Shown here: positions 18,026 to 26,047 of the stretch, in pieces | How the letters are laid out: each line of letters begins with the position of its first letter | How positions within the stretch are numbered: position 1 is the first letter of the stretch | Source of the DNA: an uncultured Lysobacteraceae bacterium | GTDB taxonomy: Bacteria > Pseudomonadota > Gammaproteobacteria > Xanthomonadales > Xanthomonadaceae | NCBI GenBank assembly: GCA_937897645.1 | Contig: CALCNV010000018.1 | Span: 1 to 50,973 of the forward strand | Length of the DNA stretch: 50,973 nt | Direction: 5' to 3' | Translations under genes and position numbers: made by a program | Notes under the pieces: model-generated | Databases searched by the model: none | What the model was told of the DNA's origin: nothing | What the model saw: the letters and a program-made list of their open reading frames with translations, nothing else

Positions 18026-19272
18026 TGCGTTGGCGAAACCGTGGGAATGCCGTCGTCTTTCAGTTCGACTTCCACGCCTTCCAGCAGTGCGCCGGATATT
18101 TCCAGCGTTGGCGTCTGCAGGGTGCCGGTCATCGGTGGCAGTGGAGAACCTGTCGTGCCTGCATCCATCCACTCCATCACTTTGGGCAGGCGGAAGCGTG
18201 CGGCGAAGCGTGTCTCATCGCGTTGCAATTGAAGGCCTGCAACGCCTGAAAAATCGCTTGCGCCGCTGTAGTGCAGGATGAAGGGAAGCGGTGCGCTGGA
18301 TTCGCCGAGCGGCGCGGGCAGGGCTGGCCAGGCTTCCGGCCAATCGGCCAGCGTGCCGTCCAAATCGAGTTTCATTTCTTCAGTCAGGGAAAATCCGCCG
18401 ATTGCATCCAGCGTCGGCATCGCAGCTTGGCCGCGCAGCGCGACCGCTGCAGGCTGCAGCGTGAATCCGTTGCTGTCGAAGTTCAGTGGTCCGACAAGTC
18501 CAAGTGCGAACGGTAGCGAGGTCTCGCCGGAAACATAACGTGCATGCGCGCCGAGCACGGCACGCTGAAGCAACACGCCTTGGCGGGTGTCCAGTTTTGC
18601 AGAAAGGCTGAGTTCGGAAGGCATCTGCCATTCCCCGGTTTCGACCGAAACCTTCCCCACCACGCCAACGCCTGCTCCGGATGCAGGTTGGGTCATGCCT
18701 ACATGCACATCGAACGGTGCGTTGATCCCGTCGCCGACGTAGCGGCCACCCAGGCGGCTGCGTATCGGCTTGCCGGCAGCCAGTGATTGCAGATCAACGT
18801 CGACGCCATCGATCTTCCATCCTTCGCCAAGGATCACGCCACGCACGACCCGCACGCCCTTGGTCAGCGTGGGCATGGGCGCATCACTGGGCGGTCGCTT
18901 GGCCTGCCAGCGCTGGAATGCCACAACATCCAGCACCGGTGCGTCCAGCTCCACGCGCGTGGCAGTCAGGTCGCTGCCGCGTGCGCGCAGCGTGGACCAT
19001 GGCACGGAAATCAGCAGGCGGTCCGCATGCAGAACAGCGGTATCCGTCCCTGCTTCGCGCGCGGTCACGTTGCGCACGATCAACTGTGGCGTGCCGCGCA
19101 GGCGGTATTCGCCCACGCCGGTGGCGGTGATTTCCAGGCCGAGTGAATCGCCTGCAAGATCCAGGATCGCGGGCGCCATGTGCTCCGGTTTCATCAACCA
19201 GCGCAGCAGTAGTGCTGCGACCACAAGCATGGCAACTATCGCCAGCACTACGGTCTTGCGCCGCCGGGTCAC
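18022..19272 (-). CDS. AsmA-like membrane-anchored protein
   Basis: About 416 residues. A basic start (TRRRKT) precedes one membrane helix (VVLAIVAMLVVAALLLRWL), then a long beta-rich region with TATGVGEYRLRGTPQLIVRN and repeated LDAP/LDLDGTL-type strands, the style of AsmA N-terminal domains that span the periplasm and are implicated in lipid transport. The GTG at 19272, 22 bases after ftsY, places the helix at the N-terminus; ATG 19326, inside ftsY, is the alternative. The GGAG nearby overlaps the GTG, so the start is uncertain. Its stop overlaps the mutY start by four bases. Confidence 0.7.
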   Translation of the reverse strand: MTRRRKTVVLAIVAMLVVAALLLRWLMKPEHMAPAILDLAGDSLGLEITATGVGEYRLRGTPQLIVRNVTAREAGTDTAVLHADRLLISVPWSTLRARGSDLTATRVELDAPVLDVVAFQRWQAKRPPSDAPMPTLTKGVRVVRGVILGEGWKIDGVDVDLQSLAAGKPIRSRLGGRYVGDGINAPFDVHVGMTQPASGAGVGVVGKVSVETGEWQMPSELSLSAKLDTRQGVLLQRAVLGAHARYVSGETSLPFALGLVGPLNFDSNGFTLQPAAVALRGQAAMPTLDAIGGFSLTEEMKLDLDGTLADWPEAWPALPAPLGESSAPLPFILHYSGASDFSGVAGLQLQRDETRFAARFRLPKVMEWMDAGTTGSPLPPMTGTLQTPTLEISGALLEGVEVELKDDGIPTVSPTQ

Positions 19273-19294
19273 TCCTGCGTGCCCCGCACTGCGC

Positions 19295-20500
19295 TCACGC
19301 GCCCAGTGCGTCCGGAAGGAGGGCATCCACGAACGCTTCCGCATCGAACACGCGCAGGTCTTCCGGTCGTTCGCCAATGCCGGCGAAACGAATCGGGATG
19401 CCGAACTCACGCGCCAGGGCGAACACCACGCCGCCCTTGGCGGTGCCATCGAGTTTCGTCACCACCAGTCCGGTCACGCCGACCGCGGCATGGAACTGGC
19501 GCAGCTGCGAGAGCGCGTTCTGGCCGGTAGTGCCGTCGATGACCATCAAAACTTCGTGCGGCGCGGCCGGATCCAGCTTGCCCAGCACGCGGCGGATCTT
19601 GCCCAGTTCGGCCATCAAGCCTTGCTGGGTGTGCAGGCGGCCTGCGGTGTCGGCGATCAGTACTTCGATGCCGCGGGCCTTGGCAGCCTGGAGCGCATCG
19701 AACGCGACCGAGGCAGGATCCGCATCCTGACCTTGCGCGATCACCGGAACGCCGTTGCGTTCGCCCCAGGTCTGCAACTGCGCCACGGCGGCAGCGCGGA
19801 AGGTGTCACCAGCGGCCAGCATCAGTGCATGGCCCTGGTCCTTGAAGCGGCGCGCCAGCTTGCCGATGGTGGTGGTCTTGCCCACTCCGTTCACGCCGAC
19901 CGTCAGCACCACGAATGGTTTTGCGCTGGCGTCGATCTGCAGCGGTATCGCCACGGGTGCCAGCAGCGCGATCAGATCGGCGCGCAGGGCCTTGAGCAGG
20001 GCGTTGGCGTCGGCGAATTCGCGCGACTTCATCCGCTTGCGCAGGCTGTCCACCAGGGAAGCAGTGGCAGGCACGCCAACGTCGGCGGTCAGCAGGGCGG
20101 TTTCGATTTCGTCCAGCAGGTCGTCGTCGAGTTTGGGGTTGCGCGAGAACAGGCCGCCCAGTCCGAGCGCGAAACCCGTGCCACGCAGGCGCTCGCGCCA
20201 GCCGGGCTTGCCGGAGGAAGTCGGGCGTTCCTGGGTAAGCGGTTGTGCAGGCGTGGGAACCGCTTCAACGGTGGCAGGCGCGATCGCGATTTCAGTCAAT
20301 GAGGGCGTCGGCGCTGCAGGTGCAACTGGCGTGGGTTCGACCGCAGCGATGTTGGGCTGGTCTTCGGCAGTTGCGTGCCGAGCAGCGGGCTCAGGGAACG
20401 CGGCCGCCAGTTCTTCCACGCTGTAGTGGCGCGTGGAATCGGGGGCGGGTAGGGTCTCGGGGGCCGGATCGGGCTTCTTGCGACGGAAAAAACTGACCAT
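19295..20500 (-). CDS. ftsY: signal recognition particle receptor FtsY
   Basis: 401 residues. The membrane-associated GTPase that docks ribosome-SRP complexes at SecYEG. The N-terminal A domain (about 1-100) is Pro/Ala-rich and low-complexity, as usual; the N domain follows, then the G domain with the P-loop GVNGVGKT at 202-209, DTFRAAAVAQLQ, the G3 element ADTAGRLHTQ, and TKLDGTAKGG. It heads the minus-strand group ftsY, AsmA-like, mutY, yggX and is divergent from rsmD with a 56-base gap that must hold both promoters. Confidence 0.98.
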   Translation of the reverse strand: MVSFFRRKKPDPAPETLPAPDSTRHYSVEELAAAFPEPAARHATAEDQPNIAAVEPTPVAPAAPTPSLTEIAIAPATVEAVPTPAQPLTQERPTSSGKPGWRERLRGTGFALGLGGLFSRNPKLDDDLLDEIETALLTADVGVPATASLVDSLRKRMKSREFADANALLKALRADLIALLAPVAIPLQIDASAKPFVVLTVGVNGVGKTTTIGKLARRFKDQGHALMLAAGDTFRAAAVAQLQTWGERNGVPVIAQGQDADPASVAFDALQAAKARGIEVLIADTAGRLHTQQGLMAELGKIRRVLGKLDPAAPHEVLMVIDGTTGQNALSQLRQFHAAVGVTGLVVTKLDGTAKGGVVFALAREFGIPIRFAGIGERPEDLRVFDAEAFVDALLPDALGA

Positions 20501-20556
20501 TGCTCGGGGATATCGGAGAATGCGTACATGCTAGCACCGGCACCCTGCAGGCCTTG

Positions 20557-21180
20557 ATGAAACCCAATCCCCGAACCGCCATTGGCACGGTCCGCATCAT
20601 TGGCGGCCATTGGCGTGGCACGCGACTTTCGGTCCCCGCCAGCCCGGGCCTGCGTCCCAGCAGCGACCGGGTGCGCGAAACCCTGTTCAACTGGCTGCTG
20701 GCGGCCTTGCCGGGCGCGCGCGTACTGGATCTTTTCGCAGGAACCGGCGCGCTGGGGCTGGAGGCCGTATCACGTGGCGCATCCCATGCCGTGCTGGTGG
20801 AACGCGACCCGGCCCTGGCCAACGCCTTGAAGGAAACCGTCACCCGGTTGTCGGCCTCGGCCAAAGTAGAGGTGGTGCAGGGGGATGCGCTGGCGTGGCT
20901 GCCGCGGCAGGCAGACTACGCGTTCGACCTGGCCTTCGTCGATCCGCCCTTTGCACAGGACCTGTGGCAGCCGACGCTGGTAGCGCTGTTGCCCAAACTG
21001 GCGGCCGGAGCATGGCTGTACGTGGAGTCGCCCGTGGATCAGGTCCCACGCCTGCCGCAGGAATGGACGCTGCATCGCGAAGGACGCACCCGCGAGGTGC
21101 GCTTCGCCCTGTACCGCGCCCCGGACCGGCATGGCGCTGATACACTGAACGGCGACGTTTCCATGGCGGTTCCTGAATGA
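20557..21180 (+). CDS. rsmD: 16S rRNA m2G966 methyltransferase
   Basis: 207 residues. SAM-dependent enzyme acting on the 30S subunit. IIGGHWRGTRLSVP and GLRPSSDRVRETLFNWL are the RsmD N-terminal signature, VLDLFAGTGALGLEAVSRGA is the SAM-binding motif I, and FVDPPF is the N6/N2-methylase NPPY-like catalytic motif. ATG 20557 (MKPNPRTAIGTVRI) is preferred over 20500, which overlaps ftsY's start. Its stop codon overlaps the coaD start (ATGA), and the pair rsmD-coaD is conserved in proteobacteria. Confidence 0.96.
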   Translation: MKPNPRTAIGTVRIIGGHWRGTRLSVPASPGLRPSSDRVRETLFNWLLAALPGARVLDLFAGTGALGLEAVSRGASHAVLVERDPALANALKETVTRLSASAKVEVVQGDALAWLPRQADYAFDLAFVDPPFAQDLWQPTLVALLPKLAAGAWLYVESPVDQVPRLPQEWTLHREGRTREVRFALYRAPDRHGADTLNGDVSMAVPE

Positions 21181-21683
21181 CTGTGGCACGCACCCGCATC
21201 GCGGTTTACCCCGGCACCTTCGATCCCATCACCAACGGTCACATCGACCTGATCGACCGCGCCGCGCCGCTGTTCGAACGCCTGATCATCGGCATCGCCG
21301 AGAGTCCCGGCAAAGGCCCGACCCTGCCGCTGGAACTGCGGGTGCGCCTGGCCCGTGAAGCCGTGGCCCACCATCCCCATATCGAAGTCCGCGGATTTGA
21401 TTCGCTGCTGGCGCATTTCGTGCAGCAGGTCGGGGGCGGGGTCCTGCTGCGCGGCCTGCGCGCCGTGTCCGATTTCGAATACGAATTCCAGTTGGCCAGC
21501 ATGAATCGCCACCTGATACCGGAAGTGGAAACCCTGTTCCTGACCCCGGCCGAGCAATACGGCTTCATTTCGTCTTCGCTGGTGCGCGAAATCTCGCGCC
21601 TGGGCGGTGACGTGTCGGGGTTCGTGCCGCCTGCGGTGGCCGTGGCGCTGACCGAGGAATGGCAGCGTCGCAACAATCCATGA
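21177..21683 (+). CDS. coaD: phosphopantetheine adenylyltransferase
   Basis: 168 residues, standard PPAT length. It transfers AMP to 4'-phosphopantetheine, the penultimate step of coenzyme A synthesis. The nucleotidyltransferase motif YPGTFDPITNGHIDLIDRA (TxGH) is at the N-terminus; LLRGLRAVSDFEYEFQLASM and the ISSSLVREI motif follow, all diagnostic. Translationally coupled to rsmD by the four-base overlap. Confidence 0.98.
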   Translation: MTVARTRIAVYPGTFDPITNGHIDLIDRAAPLFERLIIGIAESPGKGPTLPLELRVRLAREAVAHHPHIEVRGFDSLLAHFVQQVGGGVLLRGLRAVSDFEYEFQLASMNRHLIPEVETLFLTPAEQYGFISSSLVREISRLGGDVSGFVPPAVAVALTEEWQRRNNP

Positions 21684-21730
21684 TCCATGTCCTATCATTC
21701 ATCACCAGACTCACCGGAGGGGAACACACC

Positions 21731-22222
21731 ATGAAGATCGCTACACGCCTGCTGCTTGCCACCTGCCTCGTCCTGCCATTGGCAGCCTGCAAGAAGGAAG
21801 AAGCCGTGACGGTGGACGCCGCGCCCGTGGCGCTGGTGGCGCCAGCCAAGACCGATGAGGCCGGTTGGAAGGCCTACCTGTCCGAAGTGGTCCTGCGCAA
21901 CATGGGCGAGATCACCAACCAGCCGTTCCTGTACTACCTGCCCAACCAGGCCGATCCCGAATTCCAGGCCAAGTACGACCGTCAGTTGGAACAGGCCAAA
22001 AATGCGATCGCCCGCGGCATCGTCGGCGGCAATCTGATCGCCTTCGGTTCGCCGGAGTCGGCCAAGATGGCGGATATCGCGGTGGCCTCGTTCACCGGCG
22101 TGCCGGCCGACACCATGAAGAAGGTCAAGATCGTGTTCATCGGCGAAGCTGCCGACAGCGAGCGCGTGAAAGCCGCCGTCGCCCCCACCGGTGCCGACTA
22201 CGTCTTCGTCGAAGCCAAGTGA
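21731..22222 (+). CDS. conserved lipoprotein of unknown function
   Basis: 163 residues with a lipoprotein signal (MKIATRLLLATCLVLPLAACKKE, lipobox LAAC). The Lys after Cys+1 does not match the Asp inner-membrane retention rule, so outer-membrane placement is likely. The mature part has LRNMGEITNQPFLYYLPNQA and a Rossmann-like tail (KVKIVFIGEAADSERVKAAV). No known family is recognised. GGAGG lies upstream of the ATG. It follows coaD by 47 bases and a possible TATCAT -10 sits in that gap. Confidence 0.75.
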   Translation: MKIATRLLLATCLVLPLAACKKEEAVTVDAAPVALVAPAKTDEAGWKAYLSEVVLRNMGEITNQPFLYYLPNQADPEFQAKYDRQLEQAKNAIARGIVGGNLIAFGSPESAKMADIAVASFTGVPADTMKKVKIVFIGEAADSERVKAAVAPTGADYVFVEAK

Positions 22223-22230
22223 CCCTTTGG

Positions 22231-22447
22231 CGCGTGGCCGCAAAGCGGCCACGCCTCTGCCAAAGGGTCATCCCCGCGAAGGCGGGGATCCAGCTCTTGA
22301 GCTTTTGATTCCGCGTGGCCGCAACGCGGCCACGCCTTTGCCGAATGGTCATCTCCGCGAAGGCGGGGATCCAGCTCTTGAGCTTCTGATTCCGCGTGGC
22401 CGCAACGCAGCCACGCCTTTGCCAAAGGGTCATCCCCGCGAAGGCTG
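22231..22447. repeat. 81-bp tandem repeat, about 2.7 copies
   Basis: Units begin at 22231, 22312 and 22393 (exact 81-base period); the third is cut after GCGAAGGC. Each unit holds two palindromes: CGTGGCCGCAA.GCGGCCACG and TCCCCGCGAAGGCGGGGA, followed by ATCCAGCTCTTGAGCTT. Copies differ by a few substitutions. The second palindrome is a very common REP core in Xanthomonas and related genera. The gap 22223-22587 otherwise holds only the REP pair at 22468. Confidence 0.9.
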
Positions 22448-22467
22448 CCTCCATGTAGCACCAACCT

Positions 22468-22531
22468 GTGGGAGGGGCTTCAGCCCCGACGCTTTCCAGT
22501 TTCCGAGCGTCGGGGCTGAAGCCCCTCCCAC
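22468..22531. repeat. GTGG-headed REP pair (GGGGCTTCAGCCCC subtype)
   Basis: Left arm GTGGGAGGGGCTTCAGCCCC extends into GACGCT, and the right arm is the full inverse ending CCCCTCCCAC. The loop is only about 8 bases, so it can fold as one long hairpin. It lies 57 bases before the ferredoxin gene. Confidence 0.88.
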
Positions 22532-22587
22532 AAGTATTTCTCCCACACATGCGATCGTGCGCTTGTCGCTCCGCCTGATGCACTGAC

Positions 22588-22839
22588 ATGTCGCTGAAGA
22601 TCAACGAACTCTGCGTCAACTGCGATGTCTGCGAGCCGGCATGTCCCAATCAGGCCATCCGCATGGGCGAGACCATCTACATCATCGACCCCGCGCGATG
22701 CACCGAGTGCGTAGGCCACTATGACGAACCCCAATGCGTCGTCGTATGCCCGGTGGAATGCATCGACCCGGATCCGGAGTTCAAGGAAACCGAGCACGAA
22801 CTGCTGGCGAAGCTGCGGCGGCTGCAGGAAGCGGCGTAG
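22588..22839 (+). CDS. 2[4Fe-4S] ferredoxin, YfhL/Allochromatium type
   Basis: 83 residues. Cluster ligands are C9-x2-C12-x2-C15-x3-C19 and C38-x2-C41-x8-C50-x3-C54; the eight-residue insertion between the second and third ligands of the second motif is diagnostic for the Alvin ferredoxin group, which holds one very low-potential cluster. A charged C-terminal helix (KETEHELLAKLRRLQEAA) follows. Cytoplasmic electron carrier; partner unknown. A coaD-ferredoxin neighbourhood is known in gammaproteobacteria. Its TAG stop lies at the left edge of the cassette-like insertion. Confidence 0.95.
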   Translation: MSLKINELCVNCDVCEPACPNQAIRMGETIYIIDPARCTECVGHYDEPQCVVVCPVECIDPDPEFKETEHELLAKLRRLQEAA

Positions 22840-22845
22840 TTAGGC
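22839..22845 (+). other. GTTAGGC, integron core-site-like (GTTRRRY) sequence
   Basis: The seven bases match the consensus attC/attI crossover site G^TTRRRY and directly precede the ATG at 22850 by four bases, as in integron gene cassettes. On its own this is a weak match; its value comes from the second half at 23141. Confidence 0.4.
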
Positions 22846-22849
22846 GCGC

Positions 22850-23137
22850 ATGGCGGACAATATCGCTACCGAAACAAAGTGGATGCAGTACCGGCGAATG
22901 CGCCTGCTGACCTGGGTTTCGTTTTCTGTAGCGGTTGTCTGTTTATTCCTTGGCAGTGGCACCGCAATTGTTCTATCTATTGTTGTCTGGGGCGTGCTTT
23001 CCTTTGCATCCGCATTCTGGCCGTGCCCTATCTGTGGCGGCCGCGTTGGTTACATCCCTGTTGGCCCTCTTATGATTCTTTGGCCGTTCGGGGGTTGGTG
23101 CACAACCTGTGGTCGCAGGCTGGTACGGGCTCGGTAG
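22850..23137 (+). CDS. small membrane protein with two CxxC pairs, cassette-like
   Basis: 95 residues. Two hydrophobic helices (about 19-37 and 39-57) are followed by C59-x2-C62 and C84-x2-C87, which could form a small zinc ribbon on the cytoplasmic side. No family is recognised. Base composition is AT-richer than the neighbours. It starts four bases after a GTTRRRY site and stops three bases before an RYYYAAC site joined to a canonical attC-like half, the exact geometry of an integron gene cassette. Function unknown. Confidence 0.7.
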   Translation: MADNIATETKWMQYRRMRLLTWVSFSVAVVCLFLGSGTAIVLSIVVWGVLSFASAFWPCPICGGRVGYIPVGPLMILWPFGGWCTTCGRRLVRAR

Positions 23138-23140
23138 CGC

Positions 23141-23166
23141 ATCCAACAATTCATTCGAGCCGAGCA
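23141..23166 (+). other. attC-like left half-site
   Basis: ATCCAAC (RYYYAAC, R'' box) is followed by AATTCATTCGAGCCGA, which differs by one base from the conserved left half of classical attC sites (AATTCATTCAAGCCGA). No matching right half (complementary L' plus GTTRRRY) was found in the next 260 bases, so the site appears decayed. The gap 23138-23424 holds no other gene and is AT-rich. Confidence 0.55.
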
Positions 23167-23424
23167 AGTTCCAGAATATGGCTCACATCTGTCGAGAACT
23201 CTTAGTCGTATTGTGCAGATTACGCAGCGAGCTTGCAGCGTCTCCAGTAGGCTTGGCGCGACATATCACAGGCTTACCTGCGCGCGCGTGAGTGGCTTTA
23301 TTAACTCTATTCCCCAATTTCCTCACGAAAAGTGCCTTTGCTCTGAATAACTCAATTCCGCCAATCGCGCCCAGCAGCGTTTGCTTATGGCAAAGTGCAA
23401 CACAGGCCCAAGGCAGGAGTAGCC

Positions 23425-25137
23425 GTGAAATTCCGCAGTAGTTTCGCCATCGCATTGACGCTGGCCTTCACCACGTCCGCATTTGCCGCACAGGCTCCCT
23501 CCAGCGACAACGCCAAGCATCCACCCGGTGCCGCCATTGCCAGCGGCCATGCGCTCGCCACCGAAGCCGGCTTCGAAATGCTGCGTGCCGGTGGCAACGC
23601 TTTCGATGCGGCTGTCGCGGTCTCCGCGGCATTGTCTGTGGTCGAGCCGATCAGTTCCGGCATCGGCGGCGGCGGTTTCTTCCTGCTGCACGATGCGAAG
23701 ACAGGCAAAGACGTATTCATCGATGCGCGCGAAGTCGCGCCTGTCGCAGCGACGCCAGCGGCGTTCCTGGACGCCAAAGGCGACCTGGACCGCAACCGAG
23801 CCGAGAACGGCCCGTGGTCGGCTGGCATTCCCGGGCTGCCAGCCGCTCTGGTGCACGTGTCGCAGAATTACGGAAAGTTGCCGCTCAGCACCACGTTGGC
23901 GCCTGCCATCCGCCTCGCGCGCAATGGCTTCCCGATTTACGCGCGACTGGAAAGAGGCTACGGCTTCCGGCGCGAAGTGATGGAGCGCTACGCCGGTACG
24001 CGTGCGGTGTTCCTGGCCGACGGCGATCCGCCCAAGGTCGGCGAAATCCTCAAGCAGCCCGACCTGGCACGCACGCTGGAATTGTTGGCGCAGAAAGGTT
24101 TCGATGGTTTCTATCGCGGTGATGTCGCCAAGAAGCTGTTGAAGAGCGTGAAGGACGAAGGCGGGCAGTGGACGGCGAATGAGCTGGCCGGCTACCGCAT
24201 CGTCGAACGCGAGCCGCTGCGCTTCAACTACCGGGATTTGCGCATCACCACCGCACCGCCACCATCTTCGGGCGGTGTCGCCATGGCGCAGATCTTCAAC
24301 ATCCTGTCCGGGTGGGATCTGTCCACGCTCGACGACGCGCATCGCACCCACCTGCTGGTGGAGGCCATGCGCCGCGCCTACCGCGATCGCACGATCTACA
24401 TGGGCGATCCCGACTTCGTCACCATCCCCTTGGCGCGCCTGACCAGCCGCGACTACGCCGCCGGCCTGCGCGCTGGCATCCATCCGGAAAAGGCCACGCC
24501 CAGCACGTTGCTGCCTGCAGTGCCTGCGCCGCTGGAAGACGATGAAACCACCCACTTCTCCATCATCGACGCGCAAGGCAACCGCGTGTCCACCACGCAG
24601 ACGGTCAACCTGCTTTACGGGTCGGGACTGATCGCGCCAGGCACCGGCGTGCTGCTCAACAACGAGATGGATGATTTCGCCTTGAAGCCGGGCACGCCCA
24701 ACGCTTTCGGCGTGATGGGATCGGAAGCGAATGCGCCTGTCGCCGGCAAGCGCATGCTCAGCTCGATGACGCCCAGCTTCGTGGAAAGCGACGACAAGGT
24801 GATCGCCATCGGCGCGCCCGGCGGCAGCCGCATCATCACCCAGGTGCTGCTGGGCATTCTGTCCTACGACGAAGGCCTCGGCGCGCAGGCGGTCGCGGCA
24901 CGTCCGCGCATCCACCACCAGTGGTTCCCGGATGTGATTTCCGCTGAAGATGGCGCGCTGGACGCCGCGACCGTTGCGACGCTGCAGGGCATGGGCCACA
25001 CCGTCAACGCGGCTGAAAAGCCCTGGGGCAACCTGCAGACGGTGATGTGGGACCGCAAGGCCAATACCTTGTCGGGCGGAACAGATCCGCGTAATCCGGT
25101 GGGTGAGGCGAGGGTGGAGTTGGTGGAGACGCCTTAG
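23425..25137 (+). CDS. ggt: gamma-glutamyltransferase, periplasmic
   Basis: 570 residues. It cleaves or transfers the gamma-glutamyl group of glutathione in the periplasm. Signal peptide (MKFRSSFAIALTLAFTTSAFA) follows a GTG at 23425 with AGGAG five bases upstream; GTG 23395 is an unlikely alternative. Core sequence AGGNAFDAAVAVSAALSVVEP, GIGGGGFFLLHD and the autoprocessing site DDETTHFS (nucleophile Thr375, new N-terminus of the small subunit) are all present, then SSMTPSFV and GAPGGSRIITQV in the small subunit. A complete, probably active proenzyme. Monocistronic. Confidence 0.97.
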   Translation: MKFRSSFAIALTLAFTTSAFAAQAPSSDNAKHPPGAAIASGHALATEAGFEMLRAGGNAFDAAVAVSAALSVVEPISSGIGGGGFFLLHDAKTGKDVFIDAREVAPVAATPAAFLDAKGDLDRNRAENGPWSAGIPGLPAALVHVSQNYGKLPLSTTLAPAIRLARNGFPIYARLERGYGFRREVMERYAGTRAVFLADGDPPKVGEILKQPDLARTLELLAQKGFDGFYRGDVAKKLLKSVKDEGGQWTANELAGYRIVEREPLRFNYRDLRITTAPPPSSGGVAMAQIFNILSGWDLSTLDDAHRTHLLVEAMRRAYRDRTIYMGDPDFVTIPLARLTSRDYAAGLRAGIHPEKATPSTLLPAVPAPLEDDETTHFSIIDAQGNRVSTTQTVNLLYGSGLIAPGTGVLLNNEMDDFALKPGTPNAFGVMGSEANAPVAGKRMLSSMTPSFVESDDKVIAIGAPGGSRIITQVLLGILSYDEGLGAQAVAARPRIHHQWFPDVISAEDGALDAATVATLQGMGHTVNAAEKPWGNLQTVMWDRKANTLSGGTDPRNPVGEARVELVETP

Positions 25138-25197
25138 GGCTTGCATCGACAGGTCCAACGGAGACGGAGAGGCCTGGTCTGCAGAAGTCGGGTGAAT

Positions 25198-25228
25198 GCG
25201 TCCCTCTCCCACAAGGGGAGAGGGACGC
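25198..25228. repeat. perfect hairpin after ggt
   Basis: GCGTCCCTCTCCC and its inverse GGGAGAGGGACGC flank a short AAGG-type loop. No T-run follows, so it is more like the CTCTCCC/GGGAGAG repeat family than a standard terminator, although it may stop or stabilise the ggt transcript. Confidence 0.6.
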
Positions 25229-25361
25229 GTATCCCGCATTCTGCAAAGCCGAGAAGTTCCAGGGATGTTGAACGGGGCTGCAGCACTAATCCGCCCAGCC
25301 ACATCCAACACTGGGATCAGGGATAAAATCCCCTCAGACAGCAACCCCGCAGGAACCACAC

Positions 25362-25943
25362 GTGGCCGACAACGAAAAGAAACCCGTCATCAATTTCGTG
25401 CCGGCCATCCTCACCGGCGCGGCTGCCCTGATTGCGGCGCTGACCACGGTCTACGTGAACCTGCGCAACGACCTGAAGGATGACCCCGCGCCGCCTGCTG
25501 TGGCGGCCATCGCGGCACCCGCGAAGACGGAAACAACCACGCCGGCGGAGCCGCAAACCGTCCAACTCCAGTTGCAGCGCATCGCCGTGCAGCAGGATGG
25601 CGCGGTAGGCAATGCCGACTGGCGCTTCGCCATTGAGGCCGATGGCCAGCCACTGTTCGCTTTCCAGCAGGACGCGATGACTTCGGAAGGTGGCCGCAAT
25701 ATCGTGGTCGCGGCGAATGACCGGGATGCCAATGCGGAACTGGACCTGGCTCCCGGCAAGCCCATCGCCATCACCATCAAGGGTTGGCGTGGTGGCTGGT
25801 TCAAGAAAGCCGATGAACCGCTGGCGGTGGGCGAAGGCTGGTTGACCTCGACAGGTGCGCTCGCGCCGATCAAGGTCAAGGCGCAGGATGAGAAGGATGG
25901 TGCGTTCACGTTCTACCTGAGCGCGTCGTCCGGGCAGGAATGA
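25362..25943 (+). CDS. membrane-anchored protein of unknown function
   Basis: 193 residues from GTG 25362, seven bases after AGGA. A short charged N-terminus is followed by one membrane helix (VPAILTGAAALIAALTTVYV), a Pro/Ala/Thr linker (about 40-65) and a globular domain (WRFAIEADGQPLFAFQQDAM to the end) rich in beta strands. Topology suggests a periplasmic or cytosolic domain on a single anchor. No family recognised. Stands alone between ggt and the hydrolase gene. Confidence 0.7.
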   Translation: MADNEKKPVINFVPAILTGAAALIAALTTVYVNLRNDLKDDPAPPAVAAIAAPAKTETTTPAEPQTVQLQLQRIAVQQDGAVGNADWRFAIEADGQPLFAFQQDAMTSEGGRNIVVAANDRDANAELDLAPGKPIAITIKGWRGGWFKKADEPLAVGEGWLTSTGALAPIKVKAQDEKDGAFTFYLSASSGQE

Positions 25944-25981
25944 GGTCATCGTGCATTCGTTGGCCGTCGAGGCTTGGCGAA

Positions 25982-26007
25982 GAGCAACCGAGCAAGCTCG
26001 GCTCAAC
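25982..26007. repeat. single REP-like palindrome
   Basis: CCGAGCAAGCTCGG core inside GAGCAACCGAGC...GGCTCAAC. The same core recurs at 32873-32894, where the minus strand reads with a proper GTAG head. Lies in the gap before the hydrolase gene. Confidence 0.6.
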
Positions 26008-26047
26008 ACGGAATATTCGCCCGAACAACAGGGCTGGGAACCACGCC

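Noticed and set aside
22231..22447. Possible CRISPR array
   Set aside because: The 81-base period has no unique spacers; nearly the whole unit is repeated and each unit holds palindromes, and no cas gene is near.
22839..23166. A full integron
   Set aside because: No intI gene, no attI, only one cassette-like ORF and only half of an attC; at most a stray cassette.
23323..25359. 678-codon minus-strand frame opposite ggt
   Set aside because: Antisense to an intact gamma-glutamyltransferase with all motifs; composition (Arg/His/Gln rich) is that of a shadow frame.
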